Source of the DNA: Lachnospiraceae bacterium | GTDB taxonomy: Bacteria > Bacillota > Clostridia > Lachnospirales > Lachnospiraceae | Direction: 5' to 3' | Length of the DNA stretch: 64,000 nt | Assembly (NCBI GenBank): GCA_014239155.1 | Contig: JAAZZQ010000003.1 | Span: forward strand, 186,001-250,000 | Translations under genes and position numbers: made by a program | Shown: positions 51,718-60,875 of the stretch, in pieces | Position numbering within the stretch: the stretch's first letter is position 1 | Layout of the letters: every line of letters starts with the position of its first letter | The notes under the pieces: generated by a model | The model's database searches: none | What the model was told of the DNA's origin: nothing | Seen by the model: only the letters and a program-made list of their open reading frames with translations

Positions 51718-53387
51718 GAGAACCTCTGTGCGATTTTCTCTGCAATTAAGATACCATCCATTGCAGCGGACATAATGCCACCGGCATATCCAGCCCCTTC
51801 TCCACAGGGATACAGCCCCTTTATTGCAGGACTTTGCAGCGTCTCATCTCTGTGTATCCGCACAGGCGACGATGTTCGACTTTCAATTCCAGATAAAATT
51901 GTCTCGTCGCTGGCAAATCCTGGTATTATCTTGTCAAATTGTTCCATTCCTTCTATAAATGCCATTTCACAAGCAGACGGCAATAGACCTCTCAAATTTG
52001 TCAGTTGATATGCGCCCTTAATACATGGTTTCTCGCGATTCTCTGTATTTTCAGATGATATATTTTTTACAAAATCTCCATAATACTGTACTGGGACACT
52101 GCCATTTCCAAGCAAATACGCTTTTTTTTCAAGCTGTCTCTGAAAAGCAATCCCCGCAAGCGGCCCCTCTGTCCCATAATCCTTTGGCGTAACTTGCACA
52201 ATGATGGCACTGTTTGCATGTCTGCCATTTCGATTCGCATAGCTCATGCCATTTACTGCAATCTGCTCTGGCTCACTCGACGCATTAACCACATAGCCAC
52301 CCGGGCACATGCAAAAGGAATACACACCGCGCCCTGTACTTGTCTGCGCTGTTAATTTATAGGGTGCTGCTGGCAATCGGCTACCTTGTTCTTTGCCGTA
52401 CATGCTTTCATTAATCCTAGATTGCAGGTGTTCTACTCGCATTCCAACCGCAAAAGCTTTTGCTTCCATTGGCACATGGATTTCATTGAGCGATACAAAG
52501 GTGTCTCTGGCACTATGCCCAATTGCAAGCACTGCCTCGGTTGTCTGAATCCACTCCTTATCATTGACCACAACAGCACACAGAGCGCCCTCATTTACTT
52601 GAAATCCTGTCACTTTTGCCCCGAATCGAACTTCACCGCCAAACTCTATTATTGCATTACGTAAATGAATAACAACCTGCCTCAAAACATCAGTCCCTAT
52701 ATGGGGCTTGCTTTCATATAAAATAGATTCTGGCGCGCCAAACTGTACAAAAATGCGCAGCACTTCTTGATTTCTACCTTGTTTATCTTTCACAAGTGTA
52801 TTGAGTTTTCCATCAGAAAAAGTGCCTGCGCCTCCCTCACCAAACTGCACATTTGATTCAGGATTGAGGTTGCCACCATTCCAATAGGCTTCCACATCTT
52901 TTGTGCGTGTATCCACATCAAAGCCACGCTCTAGCAAAATAGGTTGATAGCCATGCTTTGCAAGCATATATCCGCAGAAAAGTCCCGCTGGTCCTGTGCC
53001 AATCACCACAGGGCGAAAGCGTAATTTCGTTTTGCCTGCTGCTGGAAAAGTATATGGATTTTGTATATAAGGAGCAATGGACTTATCTTTGCAACGCTTT
53101 ATTACTTTTTCTTGTAGCTTTTTATTACACAAAGTTACGCCAACTGTATAAACTTGAAACAATTGCGGCTTTTTTCTGGCATCTATTGAATGTTTTAAAA
53201 TAAAAAGTTCTGAAATATCGGTCTCCCTAACGCCCAAAATTTTTGCAGCTTTTTGAATGAGAACTGCGTCACTGTCAATTATATCTGGCAACGTAAGCCT
53301 ATCTATTATAGTTTCTTTGTTTTCGCATGTTTTTAAAGCAATCTTAAGTTGAATTTTAAGTGAACTTTTTCTTTCATCATTTCCCAT
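51714..53387 (-). CDS. FAD-dependent dehydrogenase of unknown substrate (COG2509-like)
   Basis: This 557-residue flavoprotein has its nucleotide-binding loop not at the N-terminus but at about residue 125 (VVIGTGPAGLFCGYML), after an N-terminal 110-residue ferredoxin-like region. Other features are FGEGGAGTFSDGKLNT, KPHIGTDVLRQV and the C-terminal FAD signature IKGLYPCGEGAGYAGGI. This layout is typical of the uncharacterised FAD dehydrogenases common in Firmicutes. The stop codon is contributed by the adjoining repeat element. A second flavoprotein gene is 13 bases upstream, so the two share a transcript. Confidence 0.85.
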   Translation of the reverse strand: MGNDERKSSLKIQLKIALKTCENKETIIDRLTLPDIIDSDAVLIQKAAKILGVRETDISELFILKHSIDARKKPQLFQVYTVGVTLCNKKLQEKVIKRCKDKSIAPYIQNPYTFPAAGKTKLRFRPVVIGTGPAGLFCGYMLAKHGYQPILLERGFDVDTRTKDVEAYWNGGNLNPESNVQFGEGGAGTFSDGKLNTLVKDKQGRNQEVLRIFVQFGAPESILYESKPHIGTDVLRQVVIHLRNAIIEFGGEVRFGAKVTGFQVNEGALCAVVVNDKEWIQTTEAVLAIGHSARDTFVSLNEIHVPMEAKAFAVGMRVEHLQSRINESMYGKEQGSRLPAAPYKLTAQTSTGRGVYSFCMCPGGYVVNASSEPEQIAVNGMSYANRNGRHANSAIIVQVTPKDYGTEGPLAGIAFQRQLEKKAYLLGNGSVPVQYYGDFVKNISSENTENREKPCIKGAYQLTNLRGLLPSACEMAFIEGMEQFDKIIPGFASDETILSGIESRTSSPVRIHRDETLQSPAIKGLYPCGEGAGYAGGIMSAAMDGILIAEKIAQRFS

Positions 53388-53399
53388 TTTTCTCTTGTC

Positions 53400-54704
53400 C
53401 TATCTTTTTTTATCCGTTATCGCATTACACTGCGCTGCATCCGTTCCTGCAATTATTCCAGTTGCCCACGCCCACTGCAAATTAAAACCGCCGCAGATTC
53501 CATCACAATCTAACAATTCCCCAACAATATAAATGCCCTCACACTTTAATGATGCGAAATTTTCATTCACTTCTTTTAAGGGCACCCCACCACAACAAAC
53601 CTGCGCATTCTCAAAAGAATTTGGCGCTGTAATCTGCACTCTAAAATCCATAAGCATTTTAATACAATTCCAAACACGTTCTTTCCCTGCCTGATTGACA
53701 GTCATACACGACGCAATCCCATTTTGTTTACAGACAACCGCAGCAATCTTTTTATGTACTAACCCTGACAAATACTCCTCAACAGTTTTGTGAAAAAAAT
53801 GTTTTATAGCATTGTTTGTCAAATTCTTGCAAACACAATCAATTTTGTCTCTGTCTTTTTTATTTTCACATAAATTATTTTTATCAAAAATGTAAGAAAT
53901 AAAATCCAGTGATGCCTCACATTGTTTTTGGTCATAAAGTGCCCTTGACGCCAGTCTACTAAGCTGAAAAACAGGAATCCCTGATATTCCATAATCCGTC
54001 AATTGCAGTTCCCCTTCTTGAGTAGCCATTTCCACACCGTCAATCAACAGCCGAATTACTCCCTGCGCCCGCACCCCAGAAAGTGCCTTGAAAACGGTTC
54101 CTTTACATTTTAGTTGCACAAGGGCTGGAAGTGGCTCTACAATAGCATGTCCAAGACGTTTTGCAAGTACGTATCCAGAACCATCTGAACCAGCGACAGA
54201 AGCCGCTTTTCCCCCTGTCGCCAAAATTAATTTATCATAAAAAATCTGTTTATACTGTTTTGCACAAATCACACCGCCATTTTTCTCTGGCCTAATAGAA
54301 ATTACCTCACAGTCTGTTTGTATTGTCACACCAAGCCGATTACATGCACTCCGCAGTACGTCCAACACAATAGAAGCTTGTTCCGACACTGGATATACAC
54401 CGCCATCTTTTTTCTCTTTGGTATATAATCCAAGTCTCTGAAAAAAATTCCTTGTCTGAACTGCGTCAAACCGAACAAGTGTATTGTAAATCTGTTTTAA
54501 AGATGCCGCATCACTACTGTAATACTTGCCGTGTACCTCCTTCATATTTGTAAGATTACACTTGCCATTTCCTGTCATTAATATCTTTTTGCCCACTCTG
54601 TCCTTATGTTCAAGGACTGTGACAGCGGCGCCATTCTCCGCCGCAGCAATTGCAGCAGCGAGTCCACTTGCCCCACCGCCTATCACAACAACTCTATTTG
54701 CCAT
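53400..54704 (-). CDS. HI0933/BaiN-type flavoprotein
   Basis: This 434-residue enzyme has its FAD loop at the extreme N-terminus (VVIGGGASGLAAAIAAAENG), then VGKKILMTGNGKCNLTN, a hallmark of the HI0933-like family. The C-terminal FAD motif is GGFNLQWAWATGIIAG. Some members (BaiN) reduce bile-acid intermediates in gut clostridia, while most are uncharacterised; family membership does not prove bile-acid chemistry. Eight bases from the membrane protein gene upstream and 13 from the second flavoprotein downstream. Confidence 0.88.
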   Translation of the reverse strand: MANRVVVIGGGASGLAAAIAAAENGAAVTVLEHKDRVGKKILMTGNGKCNLTNMKEVHGKYYSSDAASLKQIYNTLVRFDAVQTRNFFQRLGLYTKEKKDGGVYPVSEQASIVLDVLRSACNRLGVTIQTDCEVISIRPEKNGGVICAKQYKQIFYDKLILATGGKAASVAGSDGSGYVLAKRLGHAIVEPLPALVQLKCKGTVFKALSGVRAQGVIRLLIDGVEMATQEGELQLTDYGISGIPVFQLSRLASRALYDQKQCEASLDFISYIFDKNNLCENKKDRDKIDCVCKNLTNNAIKHFFHKTVEEYLSGLVHKKIAAVVCKQNGIASCMTVNQAGKERVWNCIKMLMDFRVQITAPNSFENAQVCCGGVPLKEVNENFASLKCEGIYIVGELLDCDGICGGFNLQWAWATGIIAGTDAAQCNAITDKKR

Positions 54705-54712
54705 AAATCCCC

Positions 54713-55366
54713 CTAACTACTATACGATTCAATAAAGTGATACACTTGCAGTTCATTATCCATAAACTTGCCTTCTTGCAACTCAAGCCGAACCTCTACT
54801 GGAAGATTTTCTGGATGCAGCCCTGTTTTAAAGTAAAGTGTTTTCTTATCATATTCAAACACACACACTTCGCCATCCACTTCCATAATATAAAATCCGG
54901 ATTCTCCCTGTGTCGTGTCATAAATACGCAGCACCTTAATCTTGTCTGCAGAGAAAAGCTCTAAATGCTGGGATTTAAAACCTTTCTGCTTCTCCTCAAG
55001 CGTAGGTGCCAAACTGTCTGCCGCAAGCATTTTTTCAAGTTCCTCACGATTTAAGCCAATATATTTTACTGGAATCTTTCCTTCCTCCATAAAAACAGAA
55101 CCGTCTTTTTTATCAATATTTTCGTAAATACAAACGGTATCAGAAGTCGTCTGAACATTCATTTTTTGCACTTGATAAAGTTCTTCTGCTGTCTTGGACA
55201 TCTGTGGATCAATCTGTGACAGCTCGTCAATATTTAAGTGCTGTTTTGCAAGGTTATTCTTCTCTGATAACTTATCCATATTGCTTCTTCTATACAGCAA
55301 AACAACTACTAACACCGAAATTAACAATAATACAAAAAATAAGCCAATCTTATATCTCTTTTCCAT
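54713..55366 (-). CDS. Membrane-anchored extracytoplasmic protein, possibly BofC-like
   Basis: This 217-residue protein has an N-terminal membrane helix (about 6-26) with the rest outside. Around residues 100-115 VKYIGLNREELEKML is followed by a beta-rich C-terminal region (IKVLRIYDTTQGESGFYIMEVDGEVCVFEY), which recalls the intermembrane BofC domain of sporulation. The similarity is only a pattern, so I leave the family open. AGGAGG lies six bases before the second of two consecutive ATGs, chosen as the start. It is in a run with the flavoproteins downstream and a SpoVB-like flippase upstream. Confidence 0.65.
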   Translation of the reverse strand: MEKRYKIGLFFVLLLISVLVVVLLYRRSNMDKLSEKNNLAKQHLNIDELSQIDPQMSKTAEELYQVQKMNVQTTSDTVCIYENIDKKDGSVFMEEGKIPVKYIGLNREELEKMLAADSLAPTLEEKQKGFKSQHLELFSADKIKVLRIYDTTQGESGFYIMEVDGEVCVFEYDKKTLYFKTGLHPENLPVEVRLELQEGKFMDNELQVYHFIESYSS

Positions 55367-55445
55367 CATCAGCCTCCTGGTGAAACTTGAACACTTTGGC
55401 GTCTTTGATATAGTATCAGCTTATTTTTACTTTTTATTCATCAAA

Positions 55446-57077
55446 TTACATTAAGCGTAATTTCTTTGCAATCGTTAAAATCGTTCTCCCCCCCGGCATA
55501 CTTCTTAAGTCGCGCTCATTAATCCCTTTTAACAATATTAATATTGTAAAGTATACAATCACACCAACTACAATACCGACAAGCACTGTCACCACATTGC
55601 CCGCTGACTTTGCAAGCAGCAGATTCAACAGCGCAATCACAATTCCCATCGCCGCAGACGCAATCGCCGGAATAATAAAGGTGCGTACTAACTCCTGCTT
55701 ATAGCGCAGATATTTGCGAATTGCAATTGCATTTAGCACAGATACCACAACTGCAAATAGAATATATGCATATACTACCGCATTGATTCCCATATTCATC
55801 TGAAGCATTGCGTACAAAATCCCTATATGAATAACAAGTGAAATCGCCGCATTGCGGACAGGAATTTTCATTCTGTTAATACCCTGAAGCACACCGTTTG
55901 TCAATGTGGACATTGTATAAAAGACAACTGATATAGAACCAATATGCAACATACTGACTGCCATGTCCACTTCCCCCTTAAACAGCATAGAGACAATTGG
56001 TCTAGCAAGCACAGAAAGTCCTACCGCACTTGGAATGGCAACAATCATTGTAAAACGCATTGCCTGTCCAATTTTTTCCTTGGCGCGCCCGTATTCTTCC
56101 CGCACCATCAACTGCGTCAGCATTGGCACAATAGAGGAACACATTGCATTGGCAAGGGCAATTGGAACATTTACCAACAATTTATATTTTCCTGAATAGA
56201 CACCCCAAATATCAGTTCTAACATCTCCAAATCCCTTTTCTATCATCACACTTCCAAAGATTTTAATATCAATTACACCGCTAATGTTATAGACAGTGGT
56301 ACTTAGAAGCACTGGGAAAATCGTCAATAAAATCATGCTTAGAATCTGTGGATAACTATCCACTTTTCCACTTCCGTCACGCCTGTGTTTCTTTGTCCCT
56401 TTTTTATATGTCGCATATACAAAAGCGAGAAACAACAATCCAATTATCGCCCCAATTACAGGACCAATAGAAGCTCCCGCCGCGCCATAAGCTGGGGCAT
56501 AATCTTTGTTGTGCAGCAGCGCGCCAACTTTATCCCCATAATTATAAAGGACAGAAGCGCCGACAATGCTTCCAATCAGCACAAAAATCTGTTCCAGTAT
56601 CTGTGAAACTGCCGTTGGCATCATTGTTCCAAGCCCTTGAAAATAACCTCTAAGCACGCCCATTACTGACACGAGCAACAACGCTGGACCAAGTACCTTT
56701 AATGCCAGTGCACTCATTGGCTCTTCCATCACATCTGCCGCAAAAAAATCTCCCAAAAACTCACAGATTAGAAACGTAATTCCACCCGCTGAAACAGCAA
56801 AGAACATAGCGCACTGAAAAACTCTTTCTGCACTCTTATACTGCCGTTTGCTCATCTTAGAGGACACCACCTTTGACACCGCAAGTGGCAGGCTGTAACA
56901 AGATATAATCAGCATAATCGAATAAATCTCATACGCCACAGAATAATATCCGTTTCCCTTATCCCCTATAATATGCTGCATAGGGAAGCGTCTTGCTATC
57001 CCAATAATTCTGGAGAGAATCCCCGCCATCGCAAGGATACCGCCCTGAACGATAAAATTAGACTTCTTTTTCTTCAT
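55446..57077 (-). CDS. spoVB: SpoVB/MurJ-like lipid flippase
   Basis: This 543-residue polytopic protein with about 14 membrane helices belongs to the MOP (MVF/polysaccharide exporter) superfamily. N-terminal features are QGGILAMAGILSRIIGIARRFPM and KGNGYYSVAYEIYSIML, both typical of the SpoVB/YtgP branch that moves lipid-linked cell-wall or spore-cortex precursors. Start overlaps the ybeY stop as ATGA. Whether it acts in growth or sporulation cannot be decided from sequence; the neighbouring yqfC/yqfD genes suggest the sporulating lineage. Confidence 0.88.
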   Translation of the reverse strand: MKKKKSNFIVQGGILAMAGILSRIIGIARRFPMQHIIGDKGNGYYSVAYEIYSIMLIISCYSLPLAVSKVVSSKMSKRQYKSAERVFQCAMFFAVSAGGITFLICEFLGDFFAADVMEEPMSALALKVLGPALLLVSVMGVLRGYFQGLGTMMPTAVSQILEQIFVLIGSIVGASVLYNYGDKVGALLHNKDYAPAYGAAGASIGPVIGAIIGLLFLAFVYATYKKGTKKHRRDGSGKVDSYPQILSMILLTIFPVLLSTTVYNISGVIDIKIFGSVMIEKGFGDVRTDIWGVYSGKYKLLVNVPIALANAMCSSIVPMLTQLMVREEYGRAKEKIGQAMRFTMIVAIPSAVGLSVLARPIVSMLFKGEVDMAVSMLHIGSISVVFYTMSTLTNGVLQGINRMKIPVRNAAISLVIHIGILYAMLQMNMGINAVVYAYILFAVVVSVLNAIAIRKYLRYKQELVRTFIIPAIASAAMGIVIALLNLLLAKSAGNVVTVLVGIVVGVIVYFTILILLKGINERDLRSMPGGRTILTIAKKLRLM

Positions 57078-57604
57078 TTAACTGTTCTCCTCAGGTCAAA
57101 CTGATCTGTTCTTGTGATTCCCAGTCTGTTTAGAATCTCTTCTTGCTTCTGTTCCATCAACGCTGCTTCCTCTGACTCCATATGGTCATACCCCAGCAGA
57201 TGAAGCATACTGTGTGCAATTAGAAACGCATATTCCCTCAGAGGAGAATGTCCATATTCTTTTGCCTGATCATATACTTTCTCAATAGAAATGACAATAT
57301 CGCCAAGACACAGCTCACCGTTCTCAGGGTCAAAATAATCCTCTATAGCATCCTCAATCTCCGAAAAATCAGCAGGGCTGCTATAGTTCACATTTGGAAA
57401 AGACAACACATCTGTCGGGCGGTCAATTCCCCGATACTGATGATTCATTGTATGAATCCCCTCATTATCCGTAAGAAGCACATTAACCGACGCCTCATAG
57501 GGACAATTTTCTAAATCAAGTGCCTCCACAATCACCTTACCTGCCACTTCCTCCACATCAAAAGGAAGTGTTTTGTCTGTCTCACTCTCTACGTAAAAAG
57601 TCAT
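57074..57604 (-). CDS. ybeY: Endoribonuclease YbeY (16S rRNA maturation)
   Basis: This 176-residue metal-dependent RNase is needed for 16S rRNA 3'-end maturation and ribosome quality control. The zinc motif HSMLHLLGYDH places ligands at H131, H135 and H141, and RPTDVLSFP is the other family signature. It follows phoH by 28 bases, the conserved phoH-ybeY order, and overlaps the start of the flippase gene by four bases. Confidence 0.96.
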   Translation of the reverse strand: MTFYVESETDKTLPFDVEEVAGKVIVEALDLENCPYEASVNVLLTDNEGIHTMNHQYRGIDRPTDVLSFPNVNYSSPADFSEIEDAIEDYFDPENGELCLGDIVISIEKVYDQAKEYGHSPLREYAFLIAHSMLHLLGYDHMESEEAALMEQKQEEILNRLGITRTDQFDLRRTVK

Positions 57605-57631
57605 AATTTATTTTTTCTCCTGTATTATTCC

Positions 57632-58663
57632 TTATTTGCGAAATGGTTTTCCACCCCTTCTAATACGTGGTTCCTCCTTGCGAACAGCCTTGTTTTGACT
57701 GTTGTTAACCTTGCTCTCATAATCCTCATACGCCTTGACAATCTTCTGTACAAGAGGGTGTCGCACCACATCACGGCTTGTCATTCTAACAAACGCAATA
57801 TCGCTAATTTTCGCAAGCACCTTCTCCGCCACATCCAAACCAGACTGCGTGCCAACTGCCAAATCTTTCTGGGAGGCATCACCCGTCACAATCACTTTCG
57901 AGCCAAATCCAATGCGCGTTAAAAACATCTTCATCTGTGCAGGCGTCGTATTTTGTGCCTCGTCTAATATAATATAGGCATTGTCCAGTGTCCGCCCACG
58001 CATATAGGCAAGCGGTGCAACCTCAATCAATCCCTTCTCCATATTTTTCTGAAAACTGTCTGCCCCCATAATCTGATAGAGCGCGTCATATAACGGTCTT
58101 AGATAAGGGTCCACCTTACTCTGCAAATCCCCGGGCAAAAAACCAAGTTTTTCCCCTGCTTCTATCGCGGGGCGTGTCAATATAATGCGTTCTACCTCAT
58201 GATTCTTAAACGCCGTGATTGCCATCGCCATTGCCAGATAAGTTTTTCCTGTGCCCGCTGGTCCCAAACCAAACACAATCATTTTATCCTTAATGGCATC
58301 AATATACTTTTTTTGTCCCAATGTTTTTGGCTTGATAGGCTTCCCAGATATTGTGTGACAAATACACTCTGAATCCATCTCAAGAAGCGCATCTTCATCA
58401 CCTTCGTGTGACAGTTCCAGCGCGTAGGACACGTTCTGCTCTTGTATTCTATTCCCTCGTCTGGAAAGTTCCACCAACTCGCGCACAAGCTTTGCCGCCT
58501 TGTTGACTGCTGCCTGTTCCCCGCTGATTCTAACTTCTCCATTGCGGTCTGTAATGACCACATTCAAATCCTCTTCAATCTGTTTTATATATGCATCTTG
58601 ACTGCCGAAAAGATTCTGCATATGTTCCGCTTCAATCTGCATTCCAATCTGAAATTTCGCCAC
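57632..58663 (-). CDS. phoH: PhoH-like ATPase
   Basis: This 343-residue protein has an N-terminal KH-like region (FGSQDAYIKQIEEDLNV) and a C-terminal P-loop ATPase: Walker A GLGPAGTGKTYLAMA, Walker B ILDEAQNT, and LTRIGFGSKVIVTGD. PhoH proteins are RNA-linked ATPases that accompany YbeY. The start is read as GTG at 58663 with AAGGAGT nine bases ahead; the in-frame ATG at 58687 lies within the upstream yqfD gene. The C-terminal tail is basic (RIRRGGKPFRK). Confidence 0.95.
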   Translation of the reverse strand: MAKFQIGMQIEAEHMQNLFGSQDAYIKQIEEDLNVVITDRNGEVRISGEQAAVNKAAKLVRELVELSRRGNRIQEQNVSYALELSHEGDEDALLEMDSECICHTISGKPIKPKTLGQKKYIDAIKDKMIVFGLGPAGTGKTYLAMAMAITAFKNHEVERIILTRPAIEAGEKLGFLPGDLQSKVDPYLRPLYDALYQIMGADSFQKNMEKGLIEVAPLAYMRGRTLDNAYIILDEAQNTTPAQMKMFLTRIGFGSKVIVTGDASQKDLAVGTQSGLDVAEKVLAKISDIAFVRMTSRDVVRHPLVQKIVKAYEDYESKVNNSQNKAVRKEEPRIRRGGKPFRK

Positions 58664-58670
58664 TATAATG

Positions 58671-59924
58671 TTACTCCTTTGTCTCATCTTCCTGAACGGT
58701 GTTTCTTGGTATCTCTATTGTCTCTCCTGTCTGCTTTACAACCAACAGACTTCCATTTAATTCCATCCCAATACTATTCCTTTCCATTTTAACATCTTTT
58801 TCAACAATTTGTACCCCTTTTTCCTGTAAACCTAAAATAAATTTTTCAAAATTTTCTGACAGCTTGCTTTGCATCTCTTCATCTGTATATGTAAAATATT
58901 TAATATAATATTCTTTTCTGTCTATTTTACCATAATAGACTGGAAGATAGATACTGTCCAGCAAAACCACTTGATGTTTTTCTATAGCTGTCTCATATAA
59001 TGTTTCGTTTTTTTTCGGTGATAGATATTTTCCGGCAAAATCCCACAAAGCCAATCCATCAATATAATACTTGCCAATCTGGGCAAAACCTGTATTCGCA
59101 TGATTGCCTGTGTAAATCATAACAGGGTATCCACTGTTAATCGAACCTTTGTACTCAATTGGTGTCTGAATAAAAATATCTGCATCCGCATCATAAATTT
59201 GATAATCAATAATACTCTGGCTCTCATCATAAACTGGCACACCGCCTGACACAAGCACTTGCCCTTTTTCAACTGTATCCCCCGCTTTGACCCGCGGAAC
59301 ACCATTTCTAGTGACAATTGAGGTAATTGTACCTGCTTCGTTCGCTACAATATCAGTGCCTTTTGTCTCAAACTGCACTGGCTCTGACTTCTCATTCTCC
59401 TTGATTTCTATATAAAGCTTTGTCCCCTCAAAATAAATCGAGGTCCACGTGACATTCTGAAATGTCTCCCGCAGTTTCTTTTCCTTCTCCTCACAATTAA
59501 TACTGCTCTTTTTCATTCCATAATGAATCGATTCCTGTTCCAAAAAATCCGAAAGCTCATCATTACTCACTTGTAGATTACCAACATACTCAATTGCCCA
59601 GACATATTTTGTCACATAATTTAACATAATCAGGCATAATAGAACGCCCGCAAAAAAAATAATCCTTTTTTTAATAAAAGGAAAGTAAAATGGCAGTCCC
59701 TTCTTTTTGACTACGTGCGCTTTTGTACCTGTCTTTTTTAACAGAGGAGGCATTTTTAGAAAATCCGCGGCATATGCTTCACACATGCAAATATTCTGTT
59801 CCTTCTTTATCTCCCACAAGTCAATCTCATGCATTCTGCACATATTGAAAAACCGTTCCATGTAATCCCCGTCAATCTTGATCACCAGAAATCCTCTGAC
59901 AAAGCGTATCCATCTATTCTGCAA
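58671..59924 (-). CDS. yqfD: Sporulation protein YqfD
   Basis: This 417-residue protein has one central membrane helix (about 90-110). The N-terminal 90 residues are cytosolic, with LVIKIDGDYMERFFNMC; the extracytoplasmic part contains GTITSIVTRNGVPRVKAGDTVEKGQVLVSG, the YqfD-type barrel segment. In B. subtilis yqfD is expressed in the mother cell at late sporulation. The start is taken as TTG at 59924 with GAGGTGG ahead; a GTG three codons earlier is the alternative. It is placed between yqfC and phoH, the conserved order. Confidence 0.9.
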   Translation of the reverse strand: MQNRWIRFVRGFLVIKIDGDYMERFFNMCRMHEIDLWEIKKEQNICMCEAYAADFLKMPPLLKKTGTKAHVVKKKGLPFYFPFIKKRIIFFAGVLLCLIMLNYVTKYVWAIEYVGNLQVSNDELSDFLEQESIHYGMKKSSINCEEKEKKLRETFQNVTWTSIYFEGTKLYIEIKENEKSEPVQFETKGTDIVANEAGTITSIVTRNGVPRVKAGDTVEKGQVLVSGGVPVYDESQSIIDYQIYDADADIFIQTPIEYKGSINSGYPVMIYTGNHANTGFAQIGKYYIDGLALWDFAGKYLSPKKNETLYETAIEKHQVVLLDSIYLPVYYGKIDRKEYYIKYFTYTDEEMQSKLSENFEKFILGLQEKGVQIVEKDVKMERNSIGMELNGSLLVVKQTGETIEIPRNTVQEDETKE

Positions 59925-59934
59925 GAGTCCCACC

Positions 59935-60237
59935 TCAAGCTTCCCTTATCACCTTTACCTCCTTAATCTGTCCTGATATTTTCATGTCCTCATTCGAGTA
60001 ATGTTCGATTGTAAGACACTCCCCGCAGACACAATATTTCATATGATTTCCTTTAATTAATACTTCATGGCAGGTATAAGCAATAATTCCCTTAAAATTT
60101 TCCACAAAAAGCTCCGACGCCCCTACCATATGCAACAGCGTGGCATTCACCACCATATCTTTTGGCAGTGAAAAGGCATCTGCAAAGCGCTCCCCTGCAC
60201 TCATAATATCCTGTTTAAATATATCGTGTCTATTCAT
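59935..60237 (-). CDS. yqfC: Sporulation protein YqfC (YabP family)
   Basis: This 100-residue beta-rich protein is of the YabP/YqfC family: PKDMVVNATLLHMVGASELFVENFKGI and YTCHEVLIKGNHMKYCVCGECL are family patterns. It is the first gene of the yqfC-yqfD-phoH-ybeY operon, whose order is conserved in spore-forming Firmicutes, with yqfD starting just after its stop. The ribosome-binding site is weak (GGGTG), and the ATG at 60237 is chosen because it begins MNRHDIFKQ. Confidence 0.88.
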   Translation of the reverse strand: MNRHDIFKQDIMSAGERFADAFSLPKDMVVNATLLHMVGASELFVENFKGIIAYTCHEVLIKGNHMKYCVCGECLTIEHYSNEDMKISGQIKEVKVIREA

Positions 60238-60247
60238 ATCAACACCC

Positions 60248-60279
60248 AAAAATGAAGTATAGGTTTTCTATACTTCATT
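60248..60279 (-). terminator. Terminator of the hemerythrin gene
   Basis: Perfect 12-bp stem AATGAAGTATAG/CTATACTTCATT (60251-60262 with 60268-60279), loop of five, then TTTTT on the minus strand. It separates the hemerythrin gene from yqfC. Confidence 0.85.
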
Positions 60280-60324
60280 CTATGTCTTTTATTCCATTAC
60301 TATTCCCTTGCAATCTGGCTTTTT

Positions 60325-60720
60325 TCAGTCCTTTCTGCCAATCAGCTTATCCTCATATAAAATATGATTTACAAGCCAATTGGTCACAAGACGCAAGATT
60401 TCCTCAATTGTCTCATCTTGGTTCTCATCAATCGCATCCATATCCCAGTCATTAATAGTCTCCTCCAAGGCCTCATGCTGGCGCCTCTGTTCTGGTAATC
60501 TCTCGTAATCAATTGATTCCATATACGCTTCCTCATGCTCAAAATGCGTCAACGTATAGTCCCGCAGCTCCTCCAAAATATGTCTGATATTATCATATTT
60601 GTCAGGCATAAATTCCTCACATTTTAAATTATATAATTCGTCTGCAATCTCAAATAATCGCCTGTGTTCTGCATCAATCTGATCAATACCCGTCAAAAAG
60701 TCCTCTTTAAATTCATACAT
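60325..60720 (-). CDS. Bacteriohemerythrin with one substituted iron ligand
   Basis: This 131-residue four-helix hemerythrin could bind O2 at a di-iron centre. Ligands present are H19 (DAEHRRLFE), H59 and E63 (HFEHEEAYM), H82 (RRQHEAL), H119 and D124 (NHILYEDKL). In the standard HxxxHxxF motif of helix C the first His is replaced by Gln78 (EQRRQHEAL), so one of the usual seven ligands is missing. It may bind iron differently or have another role. It is monocistronic, with its own terminator and a MITE-like repeat upstream. Confidence 0.88.
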   Translation of the reverse strand: MYEFKEDFLTGIDQIDAEHRRLFEIADELYNLKCEEFMPDKYDNIRHILEELRDYTLTHFEHEEAYMESIDYERLPEQRRQHEALEETINDWDMDAIDENQDETIEEILRLVTNWLVNHILYEDKLIGRKD

Positions 60721-60742
60721 AATACAAACCTCCTAATAATTA

Positions 60743-60875
60743 TTACAGTTCAGCCTTGCCGAACTGTAGCGCAACAAGCCATGCAAAATCGCTTCGCGAT
60801 GGCTTGTTGCATCTCAACCTCTATGCTTTCTTACGGACTTTGCAGCACAGTGCAAAGTCCTGTCTAAACTATAAC
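60743..60875 (+). repeat. MITE-like hairpin repeat, copy 3
   Basis: Same layout as copy 2 with stem A ACAGTTC/GAACTGT, stem B (GCAACAAGCC...GGCTTGTTGC with inner ATCGC/GCGAT), and a perfect stem C GGACTTTGCA/TGCAAAGTCC. The outer ends are TTACAGTTCA and TAAACTATAAC. Its last base coincides with the stop codon of the leucine-rich-repeat-like gene, as copy 2 does with the FAD gene. Confidence 0.85.
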
